Source: Prevotella sp. UBA3288 (GTDB lineage: Bacteria > Bacteroidota > Bacteroidia > Bacteroidales > Bacteroidaceae). Taken from it: a stretch of DNA of 13,716 nucleotides. The position numbers and the translations under genes are program-made. This document shows positions 1 to 6,902 of the stretch, piece by piece. Position 1 is the stretch's first letter, and every line of letters begins with the position of its first letter. Location: positions 2,888-16,603 of the forward strand of contig DETM01000052.1 in NCBI GenBank assembly GCA_002361655.1, read 5' to 3'. A model generated the notes under the pieces. It saw nothing but the letters and a program-made list of their open reading frames with translations. It was not told the origin of the DNA and searched no databases.

Positions 1-404
1 AAGGGATTGAACTTCGGACCGTTCTCCTTGTTAACAGCATAATAGCCCACTTCCTCTTCGAAGGTCTTGATACCACCGATGCCTACACCATAGACCACGC
101 CGACACGATTCTTGTCGACTGTCTCCAAGTCCATGCCGCAGTCTTTCACGGCCTGAATGGCAGCAATCATACCCAGTTGTGTGTAGCGGTCCATCTTGCG
201 AGCCTCTTTGCGGTCCAGATAGGCATTCACGTCAAGGCCTTTTACCTCGCAAGCGAAAGTCGTCTTAAAAGCCGATGCATCGAAAAGTGTAATAGGGGCG
301 GCTCCGCTAACGCCAGCCAAGAGGTTCTTCCATGTCTCCTCTGGATTGTTACCTACCGGCGTTACGGCACCCAGGCCTGTTACAACAACTCTTTTTAATT
401 CCAT
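1..404 (-). CDS. fabF: Beta-ketoacyl-ACP synthase II, N-terminal part (cut by window edge)
   Basis: FabF condenses malonyl-ACP with a growing acyl-ACP in the elongation cycle of cytoplasmic type II fatty-acid synthesis. The first 134 residues are visible. They open with MELKRVVVTGLGAVTPVGNN, the typical N terminus of KAS I/II enzymes, followed by the fold-typical DRKEARKMDRYTQ (about 64-76) and GVGIGG (106-111) segments. The catalytic Cys-His-His residues lie beyond position 1, so activity cannot be judged here. The start is the ATG at 404-402. The gene lies 138 nt downstream of acpP on the same strand, the common acpP-fabF order. I see no TAnnTTTG box in that gap, so co-transcription with acpP is likely. 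The gap holds a large inverted heptamer repeat. The family call is firm; FabF rather than FabB rests on the N terminus and the acpP neighbour. Confidence 0.95.
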   Translation of the reverse strand, partial: MELKRVVVTGLGAVTPVGNNPEETWKNLLAGVSGAAPITLFDASAFKTTFACEVKGLDVNAYLDRKEARKMDRYTQLGMIAAIQAVKDCGMDLETVDKNRVGVVYGVGIGGIKTFEEEVGYYAVNKENGPKFNP

Positions 405-417
405 AAATTAAAGTGAA

Positions 418-534
418 AAATGAAGAATGAAGAATGAAGAGTCTTTGTATCTGCTACAAAAGTGAAGAATGAAGAACTTAACTACCACGATGGCGGCAGC
501 AAATTCTTCATTCTTCATTCTTCGTTCTTCATTC
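418..534. repeat. Inverted heptamer-repeat element between acpP and fabF
   Basis: Two direct GAAGAAT units plus a partial one (422-441) and a GAAGAAT-GAAGAAC pair (464-477) are followed by three ATTCTTC units and a GTTCTTC (503-530). The second set is the reverse complement of the first. Bases 422-441 pair with 504-523 at 19 of 20 positions, and 467-477 pairs perfectly with 524-534. The element fills nearly all of the acpP-fabF spacer and would be transcribed, so a large hairpin in the mRNA is possible. A 7-nt period suggests replication-slippage satellite DNA rather than a coding repeat. Function is unknown. Confidence 0.85.
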
Positions 535-542
535 AGAAAAAC

Positions 543-779
543 TTATTTTGCGTTCTCCTCGATGTAAGAGATAGCGTCGGCAACGGTGCCAATCTTCTCT
601 GCCTTGTCGTCGGGAATAGAAATGTTGAACTCCTTCTCAAATTCCATGATCAGTTCAACTGTATCCAGTGAATCTGCGCCCAGATCATTGGTGAAACTTG
701 CTTCGGGCTTTACCTCTGCCTCGTCAACACCGAGTTTGTCTACGATAATTGCCTTTACTTTGCTTTCAATTTCTGACAT
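543..779 (-). CDS. acpP: Acyl carrier protein
   Basis: AcpP is the small acidic cytoplasmic protein that carries acyl chains on a 4'-phosphopantetheine arm during fatty-acid and lipid synthesis. At 78 residues it has the normal length. The sequence shows the attachment motif [12 protein letters not shown], in which Ser37 is the phosphopantetheinylated residue, and the acidic helix II that docks with partner enzymes. It ends in YIEENAK. The start is the ATG at 779-777, preceded by an A-rich leader without a clear Shine-Dalgarno site, as is usual in Bacteroidota. It is the first gene of the acpP-fabF unit, has its own well-spaced promoter at 834-865, and is divergent from preA. Nothing is abnormal. 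Confidence 0.98.
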   Translation of the reverse strand: MSEIESKVKAIIVDKLGVDEAEVKPEASFTNDLGADSLDTVELIMEFEKEFNISIPDDKAEKIGTVADAISYIEENAK

Positions 780-833
780 AATTTTTTGCTTTTAAAGTGT
801 TAATATGAATGTTCTTTGTTTTGAAATCGGGTG

Positions 834-865
834 CAAAGTAACACATTTTCTTTCACCTACGCAAA
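834..865 (-). promoter_or_regulatory. Predicted acpP promoter (Bacteroidota type)
   Basis: Read on the minus strand, TTTG (865-862) is followed by exactly 20 nt and then TTACTTTG (841-834). This matches the Bacteroidota sigma-ABfr pattern TTTG-N19-21-TAnnTTTG except for one base (TT for TA). Transcription would start near 827, giving a leader of about 48 nt before the acpP ATG. Confidence 0.65.
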
Positions 866-888
866 TTTTTTGGCATAAAACTACCCTC

Positions 889-900
889 TGTGTGCACACA
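889..900. promoter_or_regulatory. 12-bp palindrome TGTGTGCACACA, possible operator
   Basis: A perfect 12-bp palindrome lies in the acpP/preA divergent region, about 60-75 nt upstream of the predicted acpP start point and about 120 nt upstream of the preA promoter. The spot would suit a dimeric regulator, but the sequence is low in complexity (TG/CA steps) and could be chance. No regulator is encoded in the window. Confidence 0.2.
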
Positions 901-1020
901 CAAGGCGCATTTGTGCAACTTTTTTACCCTTTCCTTGTCGTTTTTACACTTTTACGTTGCTTTTCCTCCCGAAACTTGAAGCCGTCAGTCGGCCCTATTT
1001 TGCAAAATGTATGACTTAAA

Positions 1021-1052
1021 TTTGTATATTTGCAGTTTTATTGCTATCTTTG
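1021..1052 (+). promoter_or_regulatory. Predicted preA promoter (Bacteroidota type)
   Basis: TTTG at 1021-1024, a 20-nt spacer, then a perfect -7 box TATCTTTG at 1045-1052. A second perfect -7 match, TATATTTG, lies 20 nt upstream at 1025-1032, so two start points are possible. With the downstream box the start would be near 1059, leaving roughly 19 nt before the ATG at 1078. Confidence 0.7.
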
Positions 1053-1077
1053 CAGCATCTAAAAATCCTAAAAGCCT

Positions 1078-2538
1078 ATGATGCATATTAAAGAAGAAGT
1101 GTCACGCTGCCTGCTGTGTGAAGAAGCGCCTTGTACTAAAGCGTGCCAGAATGGTGACCCGGCAAGAGCCATCCGGGCCATCCGGTTTGACAACGCCAAG
1201 AATGCCTGGCAGTGGACCAGAGACTGTAGCGAGGCCGACCTTGAACGTGCAGAACAGGCTTGCATCCATTACGACAGGCCTGTCAGAATCAGACAACTGC
1301 TGGGTGCGGTGAGTGGTTCCCCTACCCCAACCGACAAGACAGCACCCTCGCTCGCCATTGACTTTTGCGGCATACATTGTGAGAATCCGTTCTTCCTGGC
1401 ATCGTCGGCTATTTGCACCAACTACGAGATGGTGGCAAAGGCTTTCGACATGGGGTGGGCCGGTGTTTTCTACAAGACTATCTGCAAGCAGGAAATTCGC
1501 GAGGTGTCGCCGCGTTTTGATGCCGTGAAGCACGGCACGTCGTTTGCCGGATTCCGGAATATGGAGCAACTCAGCGAGAACCCCTATACCGTAGACTTCG
1601 ACATCCTGCGCCGCCTGAAACACAACTATCCGTCGAAAGTGGTCGTGGCCTCCGTCATGGGGAAATACGAAGAGGAATGGGCCGAACTGGCAAAAATGGC
1701 CGAAGAGGCTGGTTGCGACGCCGTGGAACTGAATTTCTCTTGTCCGCAGATGCGACTCTCGGGCATGGGGAGCGACGTGGGGCAGAACCCTGAGTTAGTG
1801 GCCATCTACACCACCTCGGTGAAGAGTCACGTGAAGATTCCAGTCATCCCCAAGATGACACCCAACATCACCCACATGCGACTGCCGGCTATGAGTGCCT
1901 ATTTTGCCGGTGCCGATGCCATCTCGGCTATCAACACCATCAAGAGCGTGACTATGTCGCCCGAAGCAGCGGTGAGCGGCAAATGGACTATTTCCGGCTA
2001 CAGCGGACGTGCTGTCAAACCTATTGCCCTCCGTTACATCTACCAAATGGCATCCAACAGCGTGCTCAACGGCTCACATGGTAAGCGTGTCGAACTAAGC
2101 GGCATTGGCGGCATCGAAACCTGGCGGGATGCACTGGAGTTCATACAGTTGGGATGCAGCAACGTACAGGTTTGCACAGCAGTGATGGAGTATGGCTACC
2201 GCATCATCGACGACCTCGTGCTGGGCTTGCAGACTTACATGGCGGAAAGGCATATCAGCCGACTGGACGAACTGGTTGGCGAACAACTGCCCAACTTCGT
2301 GCTACCCTCCGACCTCGACCGCGACACCAAGGTCTTTCCCAAGATCGACCGCGACCACTGCATCGGCTGTGGCCGGTGCTATGTCTCTTGTCGGGACGGC
2401 GGCCATCAGGCTATTGCCTTCGACAACGCTACACGCCAGCCTCGCATCATCGGCGCCAAATGCGTAGGTTGTCACCTGTGCCGCCTCGTCTGTCCCACTG
2501 GCTCCATCGGACTGACCAAGCGAATCAGAAAAGACTGA
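1078..2538 (+). CDS. preA: Dihydropyrimidine dehydrogenase subunit PreA with N-terminal PreT-like Fe-S domain
   Basis: PreA is the FMN and iron-sulfur subunit of the bacterial enzyme that reduces uracil and thymine to their dihydro forms in pyrimidine breakdown; PreT normally supplies FAD and NAD(H). Three parts are visible in 486 residues. (1) Residues 8-75 resemble the N-terminal Fe-S domain of PreT and mammalian DPD: Cys11-x2-Cys14-x4-Cys19-x3-Cys23, then DPARAIRAIRF, with further cysteines at 50 and 62. (2) About 92-400 is a dihydroorotate-dehydrogenase-like FMN barrel with ELNFSCPQ (217-224), GSDVGQNPEL (231-240) and SGYSGRAVKPIALR (306-319). (3) The C terminus is a two-cluster ferredoxin: Cys428, 431, 434, 438 and Cys462, 465, 468, 472. 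From memory, E. coli PreA lacks part 1 and also reads GSDVGQ where mammalian DPD has its active-site cysteine loop. No preT is adjacent. The start could be either of two consecutive ATGs (1078 or 1081). Confidence 0.88.
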   Translation: MMHIKEEVSRCLLCEEAPCTKACQNGDPARAIRAIRFDNAKNAWQWTRDCSEADLERAEQACIHYDRPVRIRQLLGAVSGSPTPTDKTAPSLAIDFCGIHCENPFFLASSAICTNYEMVAKAFDMGWAGVFYKTICKQEIREVSPRFDAVKHGTSFAGFRNMEQLSENPYTVDFDILRRLKHNYPSKVVVASVMGKYEEEWAELAKMAEEAGCDAVELNFSCPQMRLSGMGSDVGQNPELVAIYTTSVKSHVKIPVIPKMTPNITHMRLPAMSAYFAGADAISAINTIKSVTMSPEAAVSGKWTISGYSGRAVKPIALRYIYQMASNSVLNGSHGKRVELSGIGGIETWRDALEFIQLGCSNVQVCTAVMEYGYRIIDDLVLGLQTYMAERHISRLDELVGEQLPNFVLPSDLDRDTKVFPKIDRDHCIGCGRCYVSCRDGGHQAIAFDNATRQPRIIGAKCVGCHLCRLVCPTGSIGLTKRIRKD

Positions 2539-2550
2539 GTCTGTTCTTTC

Positions 2551-2598
2551 CTACCCCGCCTCCGCCAGCAAAGCCTCATCCAACTTGGGCAACGATGG
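2551..2598 (-). pseudogene. Possible C-terminal remnant of a lost gene beside the R-M island
   Basis: Read on the minus strand this stretch encodes PSLPKLDEALLAEAG followed by TAG. It is GC-rich and uses codons like the flanking chromosomal genes (GCG, GAG, CTG, TTG), unlike the AT-rich sequence that starts just upstream at about 2610. It could be the tail of a gene whose upstream part was replaced by the restriction-modification cassette. Sixteen codons are too few to prove this and chance is a real alternative. Confidence 0.2.
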
Positions 2599-2662
2599 GG
2601 AACAGGACAAGAAGAGAAGTACTATAATACCTATATTATATAATGACAGAGCATTCATCGAA

Positions 2663-3787
2663 CTACATCCGATAGTAAGACTTTACTTCATCATATTTCA
2701 GGGTTCTGAAAAACATCTTGCCGGCGATTGTAGGTTTCAATTGCCGAACCTTGGCAATGTCGAAGGTTATATTGACTCCGTCATCATCACAATCTTTTGC
2801 ATAGATAAAAAATAATGAAGTAATTTTATAACCAGAAACCTTTCCCGCGCCACCACGTTGTTTTCTCACCTCCAGTTTGCTTTTTTCAAGTTTCACAATT
2901 GTTCCATCAATGGATGGATTATATTGCAACATAAGCCGACGTAATGCACGAGGAGTCCAGACCTTAAGATGGTTTCTGCCTGCAGGTCTGATTTCTCCTT
3001 CTAGTTCTGCCCACAATTGCACATGATTTGCTGGCATCATAACAAAACAGCCATCAATGTCTTCTGTGCATAACACGTCCAAATATTTCTTTGCATAATT
3101 ACTTTGAACAGCCTTTGTTATGCTTTCATTAGAAAACGTATTGATATTATGTCCAATATTTAGGAAAAAATTTAAATCCTTCTGCTCATTGAGCATGGCT
3201 GAAAATTGAGGGTAGTCTTTAAGAAATTTCTTTGTTATCTTAAGTTTCCCGTCTTCACCATACCCAGGCAAATCCGGCTCACTTGTTTTGGCATTAGGTT
3301 CTTTGAATTCAATAGTATAGACCACGACATCGATAACAGAAATCAATGCGCTATCAACTCCTTCGCAACTACCTGCCTGAATTAACATTCTATTTTTGTC
3401 TTTCGTAGAATAGACATAGCGGGGTACCAAATGATATGAACCAATCAAATTTACAACCCCTAATGGTATAAAATCGGGCGTTTCGGAACAATTAACGAAC
3501 AAATCGAGCTTCAACATATTGGCTAAAGTCTGTGCATAAACACACTCGCTGAAAACAGCAGATTGTATGTTGCGCCTTTGTTCAAAGCTTTTCCGAATTT
3601 GATGTTCCAAAGCAGGACACCGTGTTTTCAAGTCTTGCAAATCTAAGGCAGAACTTCGTTTCGTTGCCAGCCTCCAAAGATTGTCTCTTTCCGACTTATC
3701 GAAAATCACCTCCGTTCGAGCAATGCTGTAGAACTCTTGCATGATTTCCTTTTGCTGCTTGGTTAATGGTATTTTCTTATCCTTCAT
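2663..3787 (-). CDS. Type II restriction endonuclease, possibly AccI-like
   Basis: This 374-residue protein directly follows a DNA adenine methyltransferase and overlaps it by 4 nt (ATGA), so it is the expected nuclease of the pair and probably translationally coupled to it. A PD-(D/E)xK-type catalytic core is visible: Asp145 and Asp153 upstream of a beta-strand ending in Glu160-Phe-Lys162 (VVVYTIEFKEP). It has no helicase, ATPase or target-recognition repeats, which argues against type I, IIG or III. The lengths of this protein and its partner (374 and 542) are close to those I recall for R.AccI and M.AccI (about 368 and 540), so recognition of a GTMKAC-like site is a hypothesis only. The stop is TAG. 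Its base composition is far more AT-rich than the neighbours (21 G+C in the 60 bases 3181-3240), which suggests recent acquisition. That it is a restriction enzyme is likely; the specificity is not established. Confidence 0.75.
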   Translation of the reverse strand: MKDKKIPLTKQQKEIMQEFYSIARTEVIFDKSERDNLWRLATKRSSALDLQDLKTRCPALEHQIRKSFEQRRNIQSAVFSECVYAQTLANMLKLDLFVNCSETPDFIPLGVVNLIGSYHLVPRYVYSTKDKNRMLIQAGSCEGVDSALISVIDVVVYTIEFKEPNAKTSEPDLPGYGEDGKLKITKKFLKDYPQFSAMLNEQKDLNFFLNIGHNINTFSNESITKAVQSNYAKKYLDVLCTEDIDGCFVMMPANHVQLWAELEGEIRPAGRNHLKVWTPRALRRLMLQYNPSIDGTIVKLEKSKLEVRKQRGGAGKVSGYKITSLFFIYAKDCDDDGVNITFDIAKVRQLKPTIAGKMFFRTLKYDEVKSYYRM

Positions 3788-5412
3788 ACGCTAACCTTTA
3801 ATGCCATATTAGAATGTATCAAATCCATCGTTGAGTTATCAACTTTGAAATTTAATATACCTAGGAATCTTTGATTAATACTGTCACGATACTGCCGAGG
3901 ATATTTGATATTTTCCTGAACGCCGACATTATTCTTCCTGATGACAAATTCTGCGGCCTTACTCGACATTTCTTTCGCGATTTCACTAAAGAATGCATGG
4001 TCTTCATCAGAAAGCAATTCATAGACAACAGGCACCTTTAGAAGTAAACTGACGGGATAAGTGATTCCACCGTCATACAGCCTCCAATGCCAATAAGCAA
4101 AAGAAGAATTTATAAGGCAAAACGCATAATTGAATTTTCGTTCTTCGTCAAAATGGAGTGTAATCTGCCCGCTTCTGTTCATTTTTCCAGAAACTGCACT
4201 TGTAAAGTAACGACAGGTGCTCGGCATAGAAAGAATATACTCACCATTTTTAGATACCAGCTCAGCAAGGATATGATGCCCAGCTGCTGCAGTCAGACAA
4301 TCATACAATGGCTGCAACTCTTTAAAGCACTTATAATACATTGGCCTTGCCGATGATATCTTTTGCCGTTTTGGCGACAAGAATCCTTCAAGCGTCTGAC
4401 AGCGGAGTAAGTCTTTTCGTTCTTGTGCCTTAAAACGAATCAGCGGAGTTAGTTTAAATCCTTCTGAATTGCCCTTTCGAACTACAGAAATGGCTGCTCG
4501 GACAGAATTACTTGTATTGGTATTAAAGATGCCATGCTTCCTACCACAAAAGATATTTCCTGGAACATTGTCAAAAGAATATATCTCTCCATTGCAATGA
4601 TTCAATACAGTTCTAAGAGAATAGAACTTTGAACCAGAAATAAAGCTATAAGGAGTGATTAATACAGCGGAAAGGCTGTCTTTAATGATTTTTTCCATGA
4701 ATATCGAATATAGTTCATGAGAATCATTTAGCACCCTTGTGTTATTCCAAAACGAACCAACATGTTGAATAGCGGCATAGGGAGGGTTTGATATGACTTT
4801 ACAATTCTGAGGCAGTTTTATCCTTGATGACACAAAGTCTCCTGCTATGTCGTGGATTTTGTCGTTTAGTTCCTTTCCATATTTTAACAACAAGGCAGTC
4901 TTGCAAATCTTCAAGGCAGTAGTATCGATGTCATACAAATACACCCTACCTCCTTTTAGAATAATCTTTGCCCTTTCCTCACCTATATAATCTAAATAGG
5001 TCAGTATTAACTTCCCCGTGCCGCACCCCACATCACAAATGTTTTCGCCATCAAGTGAGTCAAACCATTCACTCATGATAGCAGCCACATCGTCTGGTGT
5101 ATAATATTGTCCGTTATTCTTTTTCTGCTGTTTGTCCTGAATAGCAAGACCTATTTCGTACATTTCGCCGAAATTCCTTACAGATAGGAATCTGTCGTTC
5201 TCTCCATATTTCAAAACATATTCGCAAATGTTATCCCAAGTAAATTGAATTCCGTTTGTTTCTATGTCTTTTACATAAATATCAAGAGAATAGTTCTTTA
5301 ATCTCGAAATAATATTATCTGATAGGCTAACACCAATCTCCTGACCAAGATGCGGTTCATTGATTGTTGGGATATCATCAAAAAGCGTACTTTGGTAATA
5401 ATCTCCTTTCAT
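3784..5412 (-). CDS. Type II DNA N6-adenine methyltransferase, possibly M.AccI-like
   Basis: This enzyme would transfer a methyl group from S-adenosylmethionine to adenine in the recognition site and so protect host DNA from the downstream nuclease. In 542 residues the motifs run in the gamma-class order: motif X NGQYYTP (100-106), motif I ICDVGCGTGKLI (125-136), motif II YLYDID (158-163), a GDF motif III-like segment (191-193), and catalytic motif IV SNPPYA (208-213). The C-terminal half (about 320-540) is the expected place for target recognition. The start is ATG at 5412-5410, with a promoter box 31 nt upstream. It is the first gene of the two-gene cassette; no separate controller (C) gene is present, so gene order and the ATGA overlap may be what makes methylation precede cutting. 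It is as AT-rich as the nuclease gene. Confidence 0.92.
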   Translation of the reverse strand: MKGDYYQSTLFDDIPTINEPHLGQEIGVSLSDNIISRLKNYSLDIYVKDIETNGIQFTWDNICEYVLKYGENDRFLSVRNFGEMYEIGLAIQDKQQKKNNGQYYTPDDVAAIMSEWFDSLDGENICDVGCGTGKLILTYLDYIGEERAKIILKGGRVYLYDIDTTALKICKTALLLKYGKELNDKIHDIAGDFVSSRIKLPQNCKVISNPPYAAIQHVGSFWNNTRVLNDSHELYSIFMEKIIKDSLSAVLITPYSFISGSKFYSLRTVLNHCNGEIYSFDNVPGNIFCGRKHGIFNTNTSNSVRAAISVVRKGNSEGFKLTPLIRFKAQERKDLLRCQTLEGFLSPKRQKISSARPMYYKCFKELQPLYDCLTAAAGHHILAELVSKNGEYILSMPSTCRYFTSAVSGKMNRSGQITLHFDEERKFNYAFCLINSSFAYWHWRLYDGGITYPVSLLLKVPVVYELLSDEDHAFFSEIAKEMSSKAAEFVIRKNNVGVQENIKYPRQYRDSINQRFLGILNFKVDNSTMDLIHSNMALKVSV

Positions 5413-5442
5413 GACAGCCTAATGCTTTTACAAATAGGGCTA

Positions 5443-5450
5443 CAAAGTTA
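5443..5450 (-). promoter_or_regulatory. Predicted promoter -7 box of the R-M cassette
   Basis: On the minus strand TAACTTTG is a perfect TAnnTTTG match. Transcription would start near 5436 and leave about 24 nt before the methyltransferase ATG. No TTTG is found at the expected -33 spacing, so the promoter may be weaker than those of acpP and the MATE gene. Confidence 0.5.
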
Positions 5451-5547
5451 CGAATAAAAAGCGAAAATGTAGCGGTCTTTGTAAAAATTTGCATGAAGAA
5501 ATCTTTTTTAACCATTCGGCCATGTCATAAAATCCGTCAGTCCGGCA

Positions 5548-6885
5548 TCAACCCACGAAGCCCTTCTTGCGCCAGATGCCGGAGCGCCAGCGGCGCATCA
5601 GGATGATGCCGCGGATGTTTTCGTCGAGGGCGAAGGCGACCCACATGCCCACCAGGCCATAGCCCAGGGGGATGCCAACGACATAACTCAGGCCTACGGC
5701 AACGGTCCAGTTGAAGATGATGCCGACGACGACGGGATAGACGGCATCGCCGGTGGCCCGTAGGGTGCTCACTGCAAAGATGTTCGCCGTGCGGCCTATC
5801 TCCAGAAACCAGTCGATGATGAGCACCCAGACACCCATTGCGATAATTTCCTGATTGTCGGTGAAAAAGGCCAGGATGCTCTTGCCCGTCAAGGCAAGAA
5901 TGGCCGAGCCGGTGAGGCTGATGATCATCGACCGCCGGAAGAAATAGTTGCCCAGCACATAGGCTGCCTGATGGCGCCGCTGACCGACGAGATGTCCCAC
6001 CAGGATGTCGCCACCCTGGGTGATGCTGAGACAGAATAGGTAGACGAACATGATCATGTTAGCACAATAGGTACGGGCCGCCAGTGCCTCGTTGCTGATC
6101 TGGTTGATGAAGAACATGACGACCACCTGCGACAGGTTGTAGGAGATATTCTCGCTCATGGCCGGTATGCCGATGTGAAGCAGATGGCGCAGTTCCTGCC
6201 AAGGCATGGCCCGGAAATAACTGAGCGGGAAGCAGTGTATATGCTTACGGAAATGAATCACGCCCAGCAGCACCGTGGCCACGGCGCGGCTGGCAGCCGT
6301 AGCGATGGCGGCCCCCTCGACGCCCATCTGCGGACAGCCCCAGCGACCGAAGATCAGGGCATAGTTGCCCAGAATGTTCAGCACATTGACCACACCCGTC
6401 ACCACCATAGGATAGACCACCTTGTCGGCACTCCGCAGCGAGGCCGAGAAGGTGAGCGACAGGGCCTGAAAGAACGACAGGGCACCGGTCAGCCGCAGAT
6501 AGACCAGTCCGTCGGGCATCAACTCGGGCCTCAGTCCCATCAGCAGCAAGATGGGCTCGGCATAAAAGAACAGCAATGCGCTGACCACAAGGCCAAGCAC
6601 CAAGTTGACCACCAGCGCCATGCCCACCACCTGTACCAGCCGTTTGCGGAGCCCGGCCCCGATATACTGGGCACAGAGGATGGCGGCTCCCATCGAGAAG
6701 AACTGATAGACGAGGAATACCAGCGAGATGAGTTGGTTGTCGAGTCCGACGGCAGCCACGCTGTTGTCGCTATAGCGGCTGAGCATGATGGTGTCGACGG
6801 CACCGAGCAGCATGACGAGTGCCATTTCGATGAACACCGGGATGGTGAGCACCTTGAGTTGTCGTTTCAGCGAGTGGGCGGCCAT
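5548..6885 (-). CDS. MATE-family multidrug/cation efflux transporter
   Basis: MATE proteins are inner-membrane antiporters that export drugs and other organic compounds using a Na+ or H+ gradient. The 445-residue product (from MAAHSLKRQLK) has the normal length and about twelve hydrophobic segments in two similar halves. The first helix segment, TIPVFIEMALVMLLGAVDTI, leads into the family motif VDTIMLSRYSDNSVAAVGL. The second half contains TLRATGDAVYPVVVG, another recurring MATE pattern. The frame is open 16 codons further upstream (ATG at 6933), but I reject that start: a complete promoter occupies 6903-6934 and transcription would begin near 6896, inside the extension. The gene is transcribed singly, just downstream of the susCD terminator. 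The substrate cannot be predicted. The GC content is high (43 of 60 bases at 6301-6360). Confidence 0.93.
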   Translation of the reverse strand: MAAHSLKRQLKVLTIPVFIEMALVMLLGAVDTIMLSRYSDNSVAAVGLDNQLISLVFLVYQFFSMGAAILCAQYIGAGLRKRLVQVVGMALVVNLVLGLVVSALLFFYAEPILLLMGLRPELMPDGLVYLRLTGALSFFQALSLTFSASLRSADKVVYPMVVTGVVNVLNILGNYALIFGRWGCPQMGVEGAAIATAASRAVATVLLGVIHFRKHIHCFPLSYFRAMPWQELRHLLHIGIPAMSENISYNLSQVVVMFFINQISNEALAARTYCANMIMFVYLFCLSITQGGDILVGHLVGQRRHQAAYVLGNYFFRRSMIISLTGSAILALTGKSILAFFTDNQEIIAMGVWVLIIDWFLEIGRTANIFAVSTLRATGDAVYPVVVGIIFNWTVAVGLSYVVGIPLGYGLVGMWVAFALDENIRGIILMRRWRSGIWRKKGFVG

Positions 6886-6902
6886 ATCCTGATTTTGGGC
6901 TG

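Noticed and set aside
418..534. CRISPR-like array
   Set aside because: The repeats are 7 nt, contiguous and inverted, with no unique spacers and no cas genes nearby.
805..1014. Small open frame in the acpP/preA spacer
   Set aside because: It overlaps the acpP promoter on the opposite strand, has no promoter of its own, and gives a product with no recognisable features.
1078..2538. Dihydroorotate dehydrogenase (pyrD) instead of preA
   Set aside because: The barrel is similar, but the two C-terminal 4Fe-4S cluster motifs and the PreT-like N terminus are typical of dihydropyrimidine dehydrogenase, not PyrD.
2532..2542. Short hairpin AGAC-TGA-GTCT overlapping the preA stop codon, as a terminator
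   Set aside because: The stem is only 4 bp and the following T-rich stretch is interrupted; too weak to call.
2154..2627. A 157-codon plus-strand frame overlapping the 3' end of preA
   Set aside because: Out-of-frame shadow of the C-terminal ferredoxin coding region; low-complexity Arg/Pro-rich product.
2623..2640. Inverted repeat TATAATA-CCTA-TATTATA downstream of the nuclease gene, as a terminator
   Set aside because: The stem consists of A-T pairs only and no T run follows on the minus strand. In AT-rich sequence such palindromes arise easily.
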